Of a stretch of 64,000 bases of DNA, positions 8,237 to 16,769 are shown piece by piece. The notes beneath the pieces were generated by a model. It was given only the letters and a program-made list of their open reading frames with translations, was not told the origin of the DNA and ran no database searches. Source of the stretch: an uncultured Rivibacter sp. (GTDB lineage Bacteria > Pseudomonadota > Gammaproteobacteria > Burkholderiales > Burkholderiaceae); the NCBI GenBank assembly GCA_946480925.1, contig CAMLLU010000024.1, positions 1 through 64,000 of the forward strand, in the 5' to 3' direction. The translations under genes and the position numbers were made by a program. Position 1 is the first letter of the stretch, and each line of letters begins with the position of its first letter.

Positions 8237-10699
8237 ATGCACGCAGGGCGGGGTAGGGCGTTGTGGATTGCCGCGCTGGCTTTGCTGGCCGGCACGGCCA
8301 TCCAGCTGCAGCAGCGGGCGCTGTGGCCCCAGGCGGTCTACCTGGCGCTGTGTGGCACGGCCGCGGTGCTGGTCTCGTTCGCATGGGTTTGCCGTTCCAG
8401 AAAGGTGGTGAGCACCGGGCTGGCCATTGCCGCGGCCCTGGCGCTCGGGTTGGGCTTGACCGGCTGGCGTGCCGCCGAACGGCTCAGCGAAACGTTGCCC
8501 GCACAGCTCGAAGGCCAAGACCTCGAAGTGGTGGGCGTGGTGGCGAGCCTGCCGCAGTTCCATGCCGACGGCGTGCGCTTCCGTCTCGAAGTGGAAGCCG
8601 CCAGCCAGGCCGGCCAGCCGGTGGTGGTGCCCGAACTCGTGTCGCTGGGCTGGTATGCCGTGCAGCGCGGTGAGAACCTGCAGGGCCTGCCACAGGCGCA
8701 GTTGCGCGCCGGCCAGCGCTGGCGCTTCACCGTGCGCCTGCGCCAGCCGCACGGCAACCTCAACCCGCATGGCTTCGACTACGAGCTGTGGCTGTTCGAG
8801 CAGGGCATACGCGCCACCGGCTACGTGCGCAACAACCGCGGGGCAGTGGCGCAGTTGCTCGCCGAGCAGGCCGGCCACCGCCTCGACCGCTGGCGCCAGC
8901 AGGTGCGCGATGCGATCGAGCGGCAGGTGAGTGACCCGCGCGCGGCCGGCGTGCTGGCGGCGCTGGCCGTTGGTGACCAAGCCGCCATCGAACGCGACGA
9001 CTGGGAAGTGTTCCGAAACACGGGTGTATCGCACCTCATCAGCATCAGCGGCCTGCACGTCACGATGTTCGCGTGGCTCGCGGGCGGCGTGGCGGCCTGG
9101 TGCTGGCGGCGCTCCACGCGCTTGATGCTTTGGCTGCCCGCCGCCACGGCCGGGCGCTGGCTCGGGCTGGGCGCGGCCGTGCTGTACGCGCTGTTCTCAG
9201 GCTGGGGCGTGCCGGCGCAGCGCACGGTCTGCATGCTGGCCGTCGTCACGCTGGCGGGCGGCCTGGGGCGTCGTTGGCCATGGCCGCTGGTGTGGGGCGC
9301 GAGCGCCGTGGTGGTGACGCTGGCCGACCCATGGGCCTTGCTGCAGCCGGGGTTCTGGCTGTCGTTCGTGGCGGTGGGGCTGCTGCTCGCGAGCAGCGGG
9401 GCGCAGGGGCCTGCCGACGACGGGCCTGAAGCGCACGGCGCATCGCGCCGGCAGCGCTGGGCCCAAGCGGCGCTGCGCCTGGCGCACGGCGGCCTGCGCA
9501 CGCAGGTCATCGCCACCGTGGGCCTGGCACCGCTGACGCTCGTGTTCTTCCAGCAGGTGTCGCTCATCGGCTTCGTGGCCAACCTGCTGGCCATTCCGCT
9601 GGTCACGCTGGCCATCACGCCGCTGGCCCTGGCCGGCGTGCTGCTGCCGCCGTTGTGGGCCGTGGGCGCGGGGCTGGTGCAATGGCTGGGTGGGGTGCTC
9701 GGCTGGCTGGCGTCGTGGCCATGGGCCACCTGGAACGTGGCGGCCGCGCCGGCCTGGGCCGTGGCGAGCGGCTTGGCGGCCGCAGCGTTGGCGGTGGCGC
9801 CGCTGCCATGGCGCCTGCGTTTGCTCGCAGTGCCGCTGGTGCTGCCGCTGCTGGCGCCCACCGTGCCGCGGCCGGCATTGGGCAGCTTCGACCTGCTGGC
9901 GGCCGACGTGGGGCAGGGCACCGCGGTGCTCGTGCGCACGGCGCATCACACGCTGCTCTACGACACCGGCCCGCAATATTCACGCGAGAGCGATGCTGGC
10001 GAGCGTGTGCTCGTGCCGCTGTTGCGCGGCCAGGGGCAGATGCGGCTCGACCGCCTGATGCTGAGCCACCGCGACACCGACCACGTGGGCGGTGCTGCCT
10101 CGCTGCTGCAGGTGGTGCGGGCCGACAGCCTGTGGAGCTCACTCGAAGACGCCCACCCCCTGCGTGCGGCCGGCGTGCCACCCACGCGCTGCGAGGTGGG
10201 TCAGCGATGGACCTGGGACGGCGTGAGCTTCGAGGTGCTGCACCCGCAGCCGGCCGACTATGCGCGCACGAACCTCAAGCCCAACGGCCTGAGCTGCGTG
10301 CTGCGGGTGAGCACGCCGCAAGCCAGCGCGCTGCTGGCCGGTGACGTGGAGCGCGAGCAGGAGGCGGCATTGGTGGCCGCTCATGGCGAAGCACTGCGCA
10401 GCGACGTGCTGCTGGTGCCGCACCACGGCAGCAAGACGTCATCGACCGATGCCTTCCTCGACGCCGTGCAGCCGCAAACGGCCATCGTGCAGGCCGGCTA
10501 CCGCAACCGTTTCGGCCACCCGGCGGGTGAGGTGCTGGCTCGCTACCGCGCACGCGGCGTCCGCGTGGTGCTCAGTGCGTCGTGCGGTGCCTGGCAATGG
10601 GCGGGCACCACCCAAGGCTGCTGGCGCGACATCGCGCGGCGCTACTGGCACCACGACTGGCGGGCCTTCGACGTGCCGGACGATGAAGACGCGCCGTAG
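8237..10699 (+). CDS. comEC: DNA internalisation competence protein ComEC/Rec2
   Basis: 820 aa polytopic membrane protein, the predicted channel that carries single-stranded DNA across the inner membrane in natural transformation. Seen: N-terminal TM segments and DUF4131-like region (1-230), the Competence core with FRNTGVSHLISISGLHVTMF (about residues 258-277), many TM helices to about 560, and a C-terminal metallo-beta-lactamase-like domain with LSHRDTDHVGG and LLVPHHGSKTS, the metal-binding motifs thought to degrade the non-transported strand. GGGAG precedes the ATG. No pil or other com genes are close. Confidence 0.93.
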   Translation: MHAGRGRALWIAALALLAGTAIQLQQRALWPQAVYLALCGTAAVLVSFAWVCRSRKVVSTGLAIAAALALGLGLTGWRAAERLSETLPAQLEGQDLEVVGVVASLPQFHADGVRFRLEVEAASQAGQPVVVPELVSLGWYAVQRGENLQGLPQAQLRAGQRWRFTVRLRQPHGNLNPHGFDYELWLFEQGIRATGYVRNNRGAVAQLLAEQAGHRLDRWRQQVRDAIERQVSDPRAAGVLAALAVGDQAAIERDDWEVFRNTGVSHLISISGLHVTMFAWLAGGVAAWCWRRSTRLMLWLPAATAGRWLGLGAAVLYALFSGWGVPAQRTVCMLAVVTLAGGLGRRWPWPLVWGASAVVVTLADPWALLQPGFWLSFVAVGLLLASSGAQGPADDGPEAHGASRRQRWAQAALRLAHGGLRTQVIATVGLAPLTLVFFQQVSLIGFVANLLAIPLVTLAITPLALAGVLLPPLWAVGAGLVQWLGGVLGWLASWPWATWNVAAAPAWAVASGLAAAALAVAPLPWRLRLLAVPLVLPLLAPTVPRPALGSFDLLAADVGQGTAVLVRTAHHTLLYDTGPQYSRESDAGERVLVPLLRGQGQMRLDRLMLSHRDTDHVGGAASLLQVVRADSLWSSLEDAHPLRAAGVPPTRCEVGQRWTWDGVSFEVLHPQPADYARTNLKPNGLSCVLRVSTPQASALLAGDVEREQEAALVAAHGEALRSDVLLVPHHGSKTSSTDAFLDAVQPQTAIVQAGYRNRFGHPAGEVLARYRARGVRVVLSASCGAWQWAGTTQGCWRDIARRYWHHDWRAFDVPDDEDAP

Positions 10700-10717
10700 C
10701 GCGCGACAAGTCAGTGC

Positions 10718-11086
10718 TCAGGCTGCGTTGGTCGTCACCTCGATGCGATGCCCGTCGAGGTCGTTGAACATCGCGCCGAAGTAGGTGGCACTGATGTCGG
10801 GCCGCTCGCGTGGCGTGAAGATGTCGTGCCCGCCCGCGGCCAGCGCAGCTTCGTGTGATGCCGCCACGGCCGCACGCGACGGCGCGCCGAACGCGAGGTG
10901 CGTACCGCGAGCCGTGACCGGCGCTTCGGCCGGGTAGAGGAAGAACGACCAGCGCGATTCCGTGCCGAAGGCCGCTTCGGCGCCGGTGTCGCGCAGCAGC
11001 ACGAGGCCCAATGGCGCGAGCGCGGCACGGTAGAAGTCGATCGCTTCGGCATAGCGCGTGGTGCCGAGCGAAACATGGTCGATCAC
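10718..11086 (-). CDS. VOC (glyoxalase/bleomycin-resistance) family protein
   Basis: 122 aa, one vicinal-oxygen-chelate domain of two beta-alpha-beta-beta-beta repeats. It starts IDHVSLGTTRYAEAIDFYRA, with the usual metal-binding His at position 3, and ends YFGAMFNDLDGHRIEV, where E is the expected second metal ligand. Start: GTG at 11086 with GAGGAG 6 nt upstream. Its promoter-proximal neighbour, the PLP dehydratase gene, ends 25 bp before, so the two are probably one transcript. Substrate unknown. Confidence 0.82.
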   Translation of the reverse strand: MIDHVSLGTTRYAEAIDFYRAALAPLGLVLLRDTGAEAAFGTESRWSFFLYPAEAPVTARGTHLAFGAPSRAAVAASHEAALAAGGHDIFTPRERPDISATYFGAMFNDLDGHRIEVTTNAA

Positions 11087-11111
11087 GGTTCTCTCCTCGA
11101 GTCGTCGTTGT

Positions 11112-12095
11112 TCAAGCGAACCAGCGTGCCGCCTGCTCGGCGGTGACGTTGCTGCCGCACAGCACCGTGGCCAGGCGCTGCGAGCGCAGCTGGCGGAGGT
11201 GTTCGAGCACGGCTGCCACGCCCACCACGCCGGCCGGCTCCACCACCAGGCCGGCCGCGGCGAACACCAGGCGCATCGCACGCTCGATGGCTTCGTCGCT
11301 CACCAGCAGCACGTCGTCCACCGTGCCTTGCATGTCGGCCAAGGCCTCAGGCACGGGGCGGCGCACGGCAATGCCGTCGGCAATCGTGTGAACGGCCGCT
11401 CGGTCGATCAGCTTCCCTTCCTGCCACGACACCGCCATGGCATCGGCACCCGCGCTGGACACGCCGATCACGCGGGTGGCAGGCGCATGTGCCTTGATCC
11501 AGCGGCCCATGCCGGTGAGTAGCGCACCGTTGCCCAGCGGCACCAGCACGGCGTCGAAGGTGGCGCCCATGCGCAGCATTTCGAGCGCAATGGTGCCGGC
11601 GCCCTCGGCAATGGCGGCCTCGCGGCCGTCTTCCACCATCACGGCGCCGCTTTCGGCGCAGAAGCGGCGCGCCTCTTCCTTGGCGGTGTCGAAGTCGTCG
11701 CTGAAGAGGCGCACCTCGGCGCCCATGGCGCGCATGCGCTCGATCTTCAGCGGGTTGGCGGTGGTGGCGCTGTAGACCACCAGCGGCCAGCTGCGTGCGC
11801 GGCACACCCAGGCCATGGCCTGGCCCCAGTTGCCGGCGGTGGCGCACACCAGCGTGCGGCCGGCGAGTTGCTGCGCGTTTTCGTGCATGAAGAAGTCCGC
11901 GCCCCGGCCCTTGAACGAGCGCAGCGGGTTCATCGTCTCGACCTTGAGCGAGAGCGATGCGCCCAAGGCCTGCGACAGCGGCTCGCATTCGAACTGGGGT
12001 GTGTTGCGGAACACGGGGGCGATGCACTGCGCCGCACGTTCGATGCGGGCCAGCGACAGTCGGTGCGGGGGCGTTTCGATAAGCTTGCTCGTCAT
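11112..12095 (-). CDS. threonine/serine dehydratase-like PLP enzyme
   Basis: 327 aa, fold-type II PLP enzyme, catalytic domain only, without the ACT regulatory domain of biosynthetic threonine deaminase. The PLP lysine lies in SFKGRGADFF. The phosphate-binding loop reads LGNGAL where most members have a GGGG(L)-type loop, so substrate preference may differ. Likely roles: catabolic threonine/serine ammonia-lyase or racemase-like activity. A gene for an Lrp/AsnC-type regulator diverges 115 bp away, a common arrangement in which the regulator controls the amino-acid catabolic gene. Confidence 0.8.
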   Translation of the reverse strand: MTSKLIETPPHRLSLARIERAAQCIAPVFRNTPQFECEPLSQALGASLSLKVETMNPLRSFKGRGADFFMHENAQQLAGRTLVCATAGNWGQAMAWVCRARSWPLVVYSATTANPLKIERMRAMGAEVRLFSDDFDTAKEEARRFCAESGAVMVEDGREAAIAEGAGTIALEMLRMGATFDAVLVPLGNGALLTGMGRWIKAHAPATRVIGVSSAGADAMAVSWQEGKLIDRAAVHTIADGIAVRRPVPEALADMQGTVDDVLLVSDEAIERAMRLVFAAAGLVVEPAGVVGVAAVLEHLRQLRSQRLATVLCGSNVTAEQAARWFA

Positions 12096-12210
12096 GCCCG
12101 GCAGTGTGCCGAGCGGGCGGGGGCGCACGGCCGCGAAAGCCGGCCTTCGCGTGCGGCCAGGCCGCATTCCGCTTGCTGCTCGTGCGGGCCAACGACTCAC
12201 CCACGAACCC

Positions 12211-12678
12211 ATGACGCTCGACGCTCTCGACCGCCGCATCCTCGACCTCTACCAGCGCGACACGCGCCAGCCCGCCGAGCGGATCGGCGCACAGGTGGGC
12301 CTTTCGGCCGCCGCGGTGCAGCGAAGGCTCAAGCGCCTGCGCGAAGACGGCGTCATCGTCGCCGAGACGGCCCAGCTCGACTGCCGGCAGCTGGGCCTCA
12401 CCTTCACCGCCATCGTGCACGTGGACCTGATCGACGAATCGTCACCCGCGACGCTGGCCTTCCAGCGCCGCATGAAGGAGCGGCCCGAGGTGCAGCAGGT
12501 CTACGGCGTGGCCGGCGCGGTGGACTACGTGCTGGTGGTCGTGGTGACGGGCCTTCCGGCCTACGAGGCTTTCTGCGAAGCCTGCCTGTTGCACGACGCC
12601 AACGTGCGCAGCTTCACCACCCACGTGGTGCTCGACGCGGCCAAGCGCGCGGGCCCGCTGGAGATCCCGGAGGACTGA
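12211..12678 (+). CDS. Lrp/AsnC family transcriptional regulator
   Basis: 155 aa. N-terminal winged helix-turn-helix (LDALDRRILDLYQRDTR, then AERIGAQVGLSAAAVQRRLK) and a C-terminal RAM/ligand-binding domain (about residues 65-145) with the GAVDYVLVVV core. Such proteins bind amino acids and form octamers. It diverges from the PLP dehydratase gene and probably regulates it and itself from the 12096-12210 intergenic region. I could not pick out a clear operator there. Confidence 0.9.
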   Translation: MTLDALDRRILDLYQRDTRQPAERIGAQVGLSAAAVQRRLKRLREDGVIVAETAQLDCRQLGLTFTAIVHVDLIDESSPATLAFQRRMKERPEVQQVYGVAGAVDYVLVVVVTGLPAYEAFCEACLLHDANVRSFTTHVVLDAAKRAGPLEIPED

Positions 12679-12684
12679 GGTCGT

Positions 12685-12978
12685 TCAGCCGACGTCGGCT
12701 GTGCCCGCCTGCTGGCGAAAGGCCTGCGGCGACACGCCCGACCAGCGCTTGAACTGGCGGCTGAAGTGGGCCACGCTCGAATAGCCCAGCTGCTCGCTCA
12801 CTTGGCCGATGGTCTGCCCGGCGTCGAGCAGCAGCAGGCGTGCGCGGCGCAGCTTGAGCAGTGCCAGCAGCTTGAACAGCGAGGCGCTGATCTCCAGGCG
12901 CCAGGCCAGCGAGGCCATCGGCGTTGCCGCATCGGCCTGCGCCATGCGGCGCAGCACGGGGGCGATCTGCTCGAGCAT
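12685..12978 (-). pseudogene. AraC-type DNA-binding domain, apparently a remnant
   Basis: 97 aa open frame. The C-terminal half carries the second AraC helix-turn-helix clearly: QTIGQVSEQLGYSSVAHFSR then QFKRWSGVSPQAFR. The first helix-turn-helix is incomplete: SLAWRLEISASLFKL runs straight into LLALLKLRRARLLL, lacking the roughly ten residues (F-x-x-x-x-G-x-s-P) that normally join them. No sensor domain is encoded upstream; the frame closes at a stop near 13078. It may be a stand-alone regulator, but the internal loss suggests decay. From 12979 to 13274 I see no gene. Confidence 0.55.
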
Positions 12979-13274
12979 CGGGCGAGGCCCATGCCCGCTG
13001 GCAGATGCATCCGCAGCACAGCGTGCACTGCTGGACGGAGCAGGTGGACAAAAGGCATTGCCCTTGGCGGCGAAGTACTACTCGCGCGGCGTTAGTAGCA
13101 ACGTGTGGCTCACGCAGGAGCGGCCGCAGGACTGAGCGGTCGATTGCGATCGCGGTCCCGACGAAGGAATTCAGCGACATGTGTGCACCCAGCCCTGGTG
13201 GCTGCCCTCCCGTTCCGATGGCATGATGGCCCGGGTCTTGCATCGGGACGAGGGCACTTTCCCAGGAGGAGTTC

Positions 13275-16200
13275 GTGGCCATTCATGTCGCGCTGAACCA
13301 CGTCACGCATTACCGCTACGACCGCCGCGTCGGCCTGTCGCCCCAGGTCGTGCGCCTGCGCCCCGCGCCGCACTGCCGCACACCCATCCTGTCGTATTCG
13401 CTGCGCGTCGAGCCGGCCCAGCACTTCATCAACTGGCAGCAGGACCCGTTCTCGAACTACCTCGCACGGCTCGTCTTCCCCGAGAAGACCACCGAGTTCA
13501 AGATCACCGTCGACCTGGTGGCCGAGATGTCGGTCTACAACCCGTTCGACTTCTTTCTCGAACCCAGCGCCGAGCAATACCCGTTCAGCTACGAAAAAGA
13601 CCTCGAGCACGACCTCGCGCCTTATCTCGTGTGCGACCCGCTCACACCGCGCTTCGCGGCCTTCGTCGAAAGCATCCCACGCGGGGATGACGGCCCCCAG
13701 ACGCCTTCAGCGTCGCCCCCCGAGGGGGGGCTGCCTCTTGGGGCGGCCCGGCGAGGCAAGAAGGTGCGCACCATCGACTTCCTGGTGGGCCTGAACCAGC
13801 GGCTGCAGAAGGACATTCGCTACCTCATCCGCATGGAGCCCGGCGTGCAGACGCCGGAAGAGACGCTCGAGCTCGCTTCAGGCTCGTGTCGAGACACCGG
13901 CTGGCTCCTGGTGCAGGCGCTGCGCCACCTGGGGCTCGCAGCCCGCTTCGTGTCGGGCTACCTCATCCAGCTCAAGCCCGACGTGAAAGCGCTCGACGGG
14001 CCGACGGGCGCCGAGGTCGACTTCACCGACCTGCACGCCTGGTGCGAGGTGTATTTGCCGGGCGCCGGCTGGATCGGCCTGGACCCGACCTCCGGCCTGC
14101 TGGCCGGCGAAGGCCACATTCCGGTGGCCTGCACGCCCGAGCCGTCGAGCGCGGCACCGGTCGCCGGTGCGGTGGACGAATGCGAGGTCGAGTTCGGCCA
14201 CGAGATGTCCGTCACGCGGGTGTACGAGTCGCCGCGGGTCACCAAGCCTTACACCGAAGAGCAGTGGCAGCAGGTGCTCGACCTCGGCCATGCGGTGGAC
14301 CGCGAACTCGATGCGATGGACGTGCGCCTTACCATGGGCGGCGAACCCACCTTCGTGTCGGTGGAAGACCGCGACGGTGCCGAGTGGAACACCGCGGCGC
14401 TCGGGCCCACCAAGCGCGGCTACGCCACCGAGCTGGTGCAAAAGCTGCGGGCGAAATACGGCGAGGGCGGCTTCCTGCACTTCGGCCAGGGCAAGTGGTA
14501 CCCGGGCGAGCAGCTGCCGCGCTGGGCGCTCTCGGTCTTCTGGCGTACCGATGGCGAACCGTGCTGGAGCGACCCGGCGCTGTTCGCCGACGAGCGTGAG
14601 CCGTCCCGCTACACCGAGCAGGACGCGCAACGTTTCATCCACGCGCTCACCGGCAAGCTGGGCCTGGGTCCGCAGTACATCCAGCCCGGCTACGAAGACA
14701 CCTGGTACTACCTCTGGCGCGAGCGCCGCCTGCCGGTGAACGTGGACCCGTTCGACGCGCGGCTCGACGACGAGATGGAGCGCGAGCGCCTGCGCCGCGT
14801 GTTCTCGCAGGGGCTCGACAGGGTGGTGGGCTACATGCTGCCGCTCAAGCGTGAGTGGTCCGTCGGACTCAATGGTCCTACGTGGGTGACCGGCCCCTGG
14901 TTCTTCCGCGACGAGCGTATGTACCTCTTCCCCGGCGATTCGCCCATGGGCTACCGCCTGCCGCTCGATTCGCTGCCGTGGGTGAACGAGGCCGACCGCA
15001 GCTACCAGATCGAGCAGGACCCGTACGCACCACGCGACCGCCTGCGGCCGACTGCCGAGATCCGCAGCCAGTACTCGGGCCAGCCGGTGGCTCACACGCC
15101 GCCCGAAGCGCCCAGCACCGGCTGGCGCGGCCGCATCGGCGTGCCCACTGCGGGGCATGCGCCTGTCTCGCACGGCGAGCGTGGCGTCGAAGAAAAACCG
15201 CAGCGTTTCGAGTCGGCCCACTGGATCACGCGCACCGCCATGTGCGTGGAAGCGCGCGGCGGCGTGCTCTACGTCTTCATGCCGCCGCTGGCCGAGCTCG
15301 ACGACTACCTGGACCTGCTGGCCGCGGTGGAGGCCACGGCCGCCGAATTGAACGTGAAGCTCGTGCTCGAAGGCTACCCGCCGCCGCGCGACCCACGGCT
15401 GAAGGTGCTGCAGGTCACGCCCGACCCCGGCGTCATCGAAGTCAACATCCACCCCGCGTCCAGCTGGGACGAACTGGTGGACCACACCGAGTTCCTGTAC
15501 CAGGCCGCGCACGAGTCGCGCCTGTCGACCGAGAAATTCATGGTCGATGGCCGCCACACCGGCACCGGCGGCGGCAACCACTTCGTGCTGGGCGGCGCCA
15601 CGCCCGGCAACAGCCCCTTCCTGCGCAGGCCCGACCTGCTGCCCAGCCTGCTCACCTATTGGCACAACCACCCGTCGCTGAGCTACCTGTTCTCGGGCCT
15701 GTTCATCGGTCCCACCAGCCAGGCACCACGCATCGACGAGGCACGCAACGACCAGATCTACGAGGTGGAGATCGCGCTGCGGGAGATCGAGCGCCAGGCC
15801 GGCCTCACCGCTGAAACGCCGCCGTGGCTCATCGACCGCACGCTGCGCAACCTGCTCATCGACGTGACCGGCAACACGCACCGCGCCGAGTTCTGCATCG
15901 ACAAGCTGTATTCGCCCGACGGCCCCACCGGCCGCCTGGGCCTGCTGGAGTTGCGCGCCTTCGAGATGCCGCCGCATGCGCGCATGAGCCTCGTGCAGCA
16001 ACTGCTGTTGCGTGCGCTGGTCGCGTGGTTCTGGCGCGAGCCCTACACCGGGCGCGGCGCCACGCGGCTCACGCGCTGGGGCACCGGCCTGCACGACCGC
16101 TTCCTGCTGCCCACCTTCGTGCAGATGGACTTCGACGACGTGCTCGTCGAGCTCACGCGCGCGGGCTTCACGTTCGACCCGGCGTGGTTCGCGCCGCACT

Positions 16201-16754
16201 TCGAATTCCGCTTCCCGATGGTGGGCGAGGTGAACGTGGCCGGCATCCACCTCACGCTGCGCAACGCACTCGAGCCCTGGCACGTGATGGGCGAGGAGGG
16301 GGCCGCTGGCAGCACGGTGCGGTATGTCGATTCGTCGCTCGAGCGGCTGGAAGTCAAGGCCACGGGGCTCAACGGCAACCGCTACGTCGTCACCGTCAAC
16401 GGCCAGGCGATCGCGTTGCAGCCCACCGGCCGCGTGGCCGAGCACGTGGCCGGTGTGCGCTACCGAGCCTGGCAGCCCGTCTCGGCCCTGCACCCGACCA
16501 TCGGCGTGCATGCGCCGCTCACCTTCGACATCGTGGACACGTGGCTGGATCGTTCGCTGGGGGGCTGCCGCTATCATGTTTCCCACCCGGGCGGGCGCAA
16601 CTACGACACCTTCCCGGTCAATGCCTACGAGGCGGAGAGCCGACGCTTGGCGCGCTTCTTCAAGCTGGGGCACACCCCGGGGCAGCTGCAGGTGCAGCAT
16701 GCTCCGCCCAGCCAGGAGTTCCCCTTCACCGTCGACCTGCGCCAAGTTCCTTGA
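13275..16754 (+). CDS. transglutaminase-like protein with DUF2126 putative amidoligase domain
   Basis: 1159 aa. Residues 1-110 are the bacterial transglutaminase N-terminal domain (NHVTHYRYDRRVGLSPQVVR). The cysteine-protease-like core follows, with C205 (SGSCRDTGW), H254 (DLHAWCEVY) and D270 (GLDPTSG) as catalytic triad. From about 345 (MGGEPTFVSVEDRDGAEWN) to about 1040 is DUF2126, which Pfam lists as a putative amidoligase; TGTGGGNHFVLGG lies within it. GTG start with AGGAGG 5 nt upstream. First gene of the 13.3-23.8 kb cluster. Residues about 138-163 are encoded by a dispersed repeat and look like an insertion between the two N-terminal domains. Substrate unknown; a role in cutting or forming peptide/isopeptide bonds is inferred. 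Confidence 0.88.
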   Translation: MAIHVALNHVTHYRYDRRVGLSPQVVRLRPAPHCRTPILSYSLRVEPAQHFINWQQDPFSNYLARLVFPEKTTEFKITVDLVAEMSVYNPFDFFLEPSAEQYPFSYEKDLEHDLAPYLVCDPLTPRFAAFVESIPRGDDGPQTPSASPPEGGLPLGAARRGKKVRTIDFLVGLNQRLQKDIRYLIRMEPGVQTPEETLELASGSCRDTGWLLVQALRHLGLAARFVSGYLIQLKPDVKALDGPTGAEVDFTDLHAWCEVYLPGAGWIGLDPTSGLLAGEGHIPVACTPEPSSAAPVAGAVDECEVEFGHEMSVTRVYESPRVTKPYTEEQWQQVLDLGHAVDRELDAMDVRLTMGGEPTFVSVEDRDGAEWNTAALGPTKRGYATELVQKLRAKYGEGGFLHFGQGKWYPGEQLPRWALSVFWRTDGEPCWSDPALFADEREPSRYTEQDAQRFIHALTGKLGLGPQYIQPGYEDTWYYLWRERRLPVNVDPFDARLDDEMERERLRRVFSQGLDRVVGYMLPLKREWSVGLNGPTWVTGPWFFRDERMYLFPGDSPMGYRLPLDSLPWVNEADRSYQIEQDPYAPRDRLRPTAEIRSQYSGQPVAHTPPEAPSTGWRGRIGVPTAGHAPVSHGERGVEEKPQRFESAHWITRTAMCVEARGGVLYVFMPPLAELDDYLDLLAAVEATAAELNVKLVLEGYPPPRDPRLKVLQVTPDPGVIEVNIHPASSWDELVDHTEFLYQAAHESRLSTEKFMVDGRHTGTGGGNHFVLGGATPGNSPFLRRPDLLPSLLTYWHNHPSLSYLFSGLFIGPTSQAPRIDEARNDQIYEVEIALREIERQAGLTAETPPWLIDRTLRNLLIDVTGNTHRAEFCIDKLYSPDGPTGRLGLLELRAFEMPPHARMSLVQQLLLRALVAWFWREPYTGRGATRLTRWGTGLHDRFLLPTFVQMDFDDVLVELTRAGFTFDPAWFAPHFEFRFPMVGEVNVAGIHLTLRNALEPWHVMGEEGAAGSTVRYVDSSLERLEVKATGLNGNRYVVTVNGQAIALQPTGRVAEHVAGVRYRAWQPVSALHPTIGVHAPLTFDIVDTWLDRSLGGCRYHVSHPGGRNYDTFPVNAYEAESRRLARFFKLGHTPGQLQVQHAPPSQEFPFTVDLRQVP
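13688..13765. repeat. dispersed palindromic repeat, copy 3, inside a coding region
   Basis: Within the transglutaminase-DUF2126 gene. CCCCCAGACGCCTTCAGCG then CCCCCCGAGGGGGG and GGGGCGGCCCGGCG. The reverse complement resembles copy 2 (GCCGGGCCGC, CCCCC-TCGGGGGG, GACGC-AAG), and the CGCCTTCAGCG part matches copy 4 at 28738. It keeps the reading frame open and encodes a low-complexity Pro/Gly/Ala segment. Confidence 0.7.
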
Positions 16755-16769
16755 TTTCCGGCGCATGGG

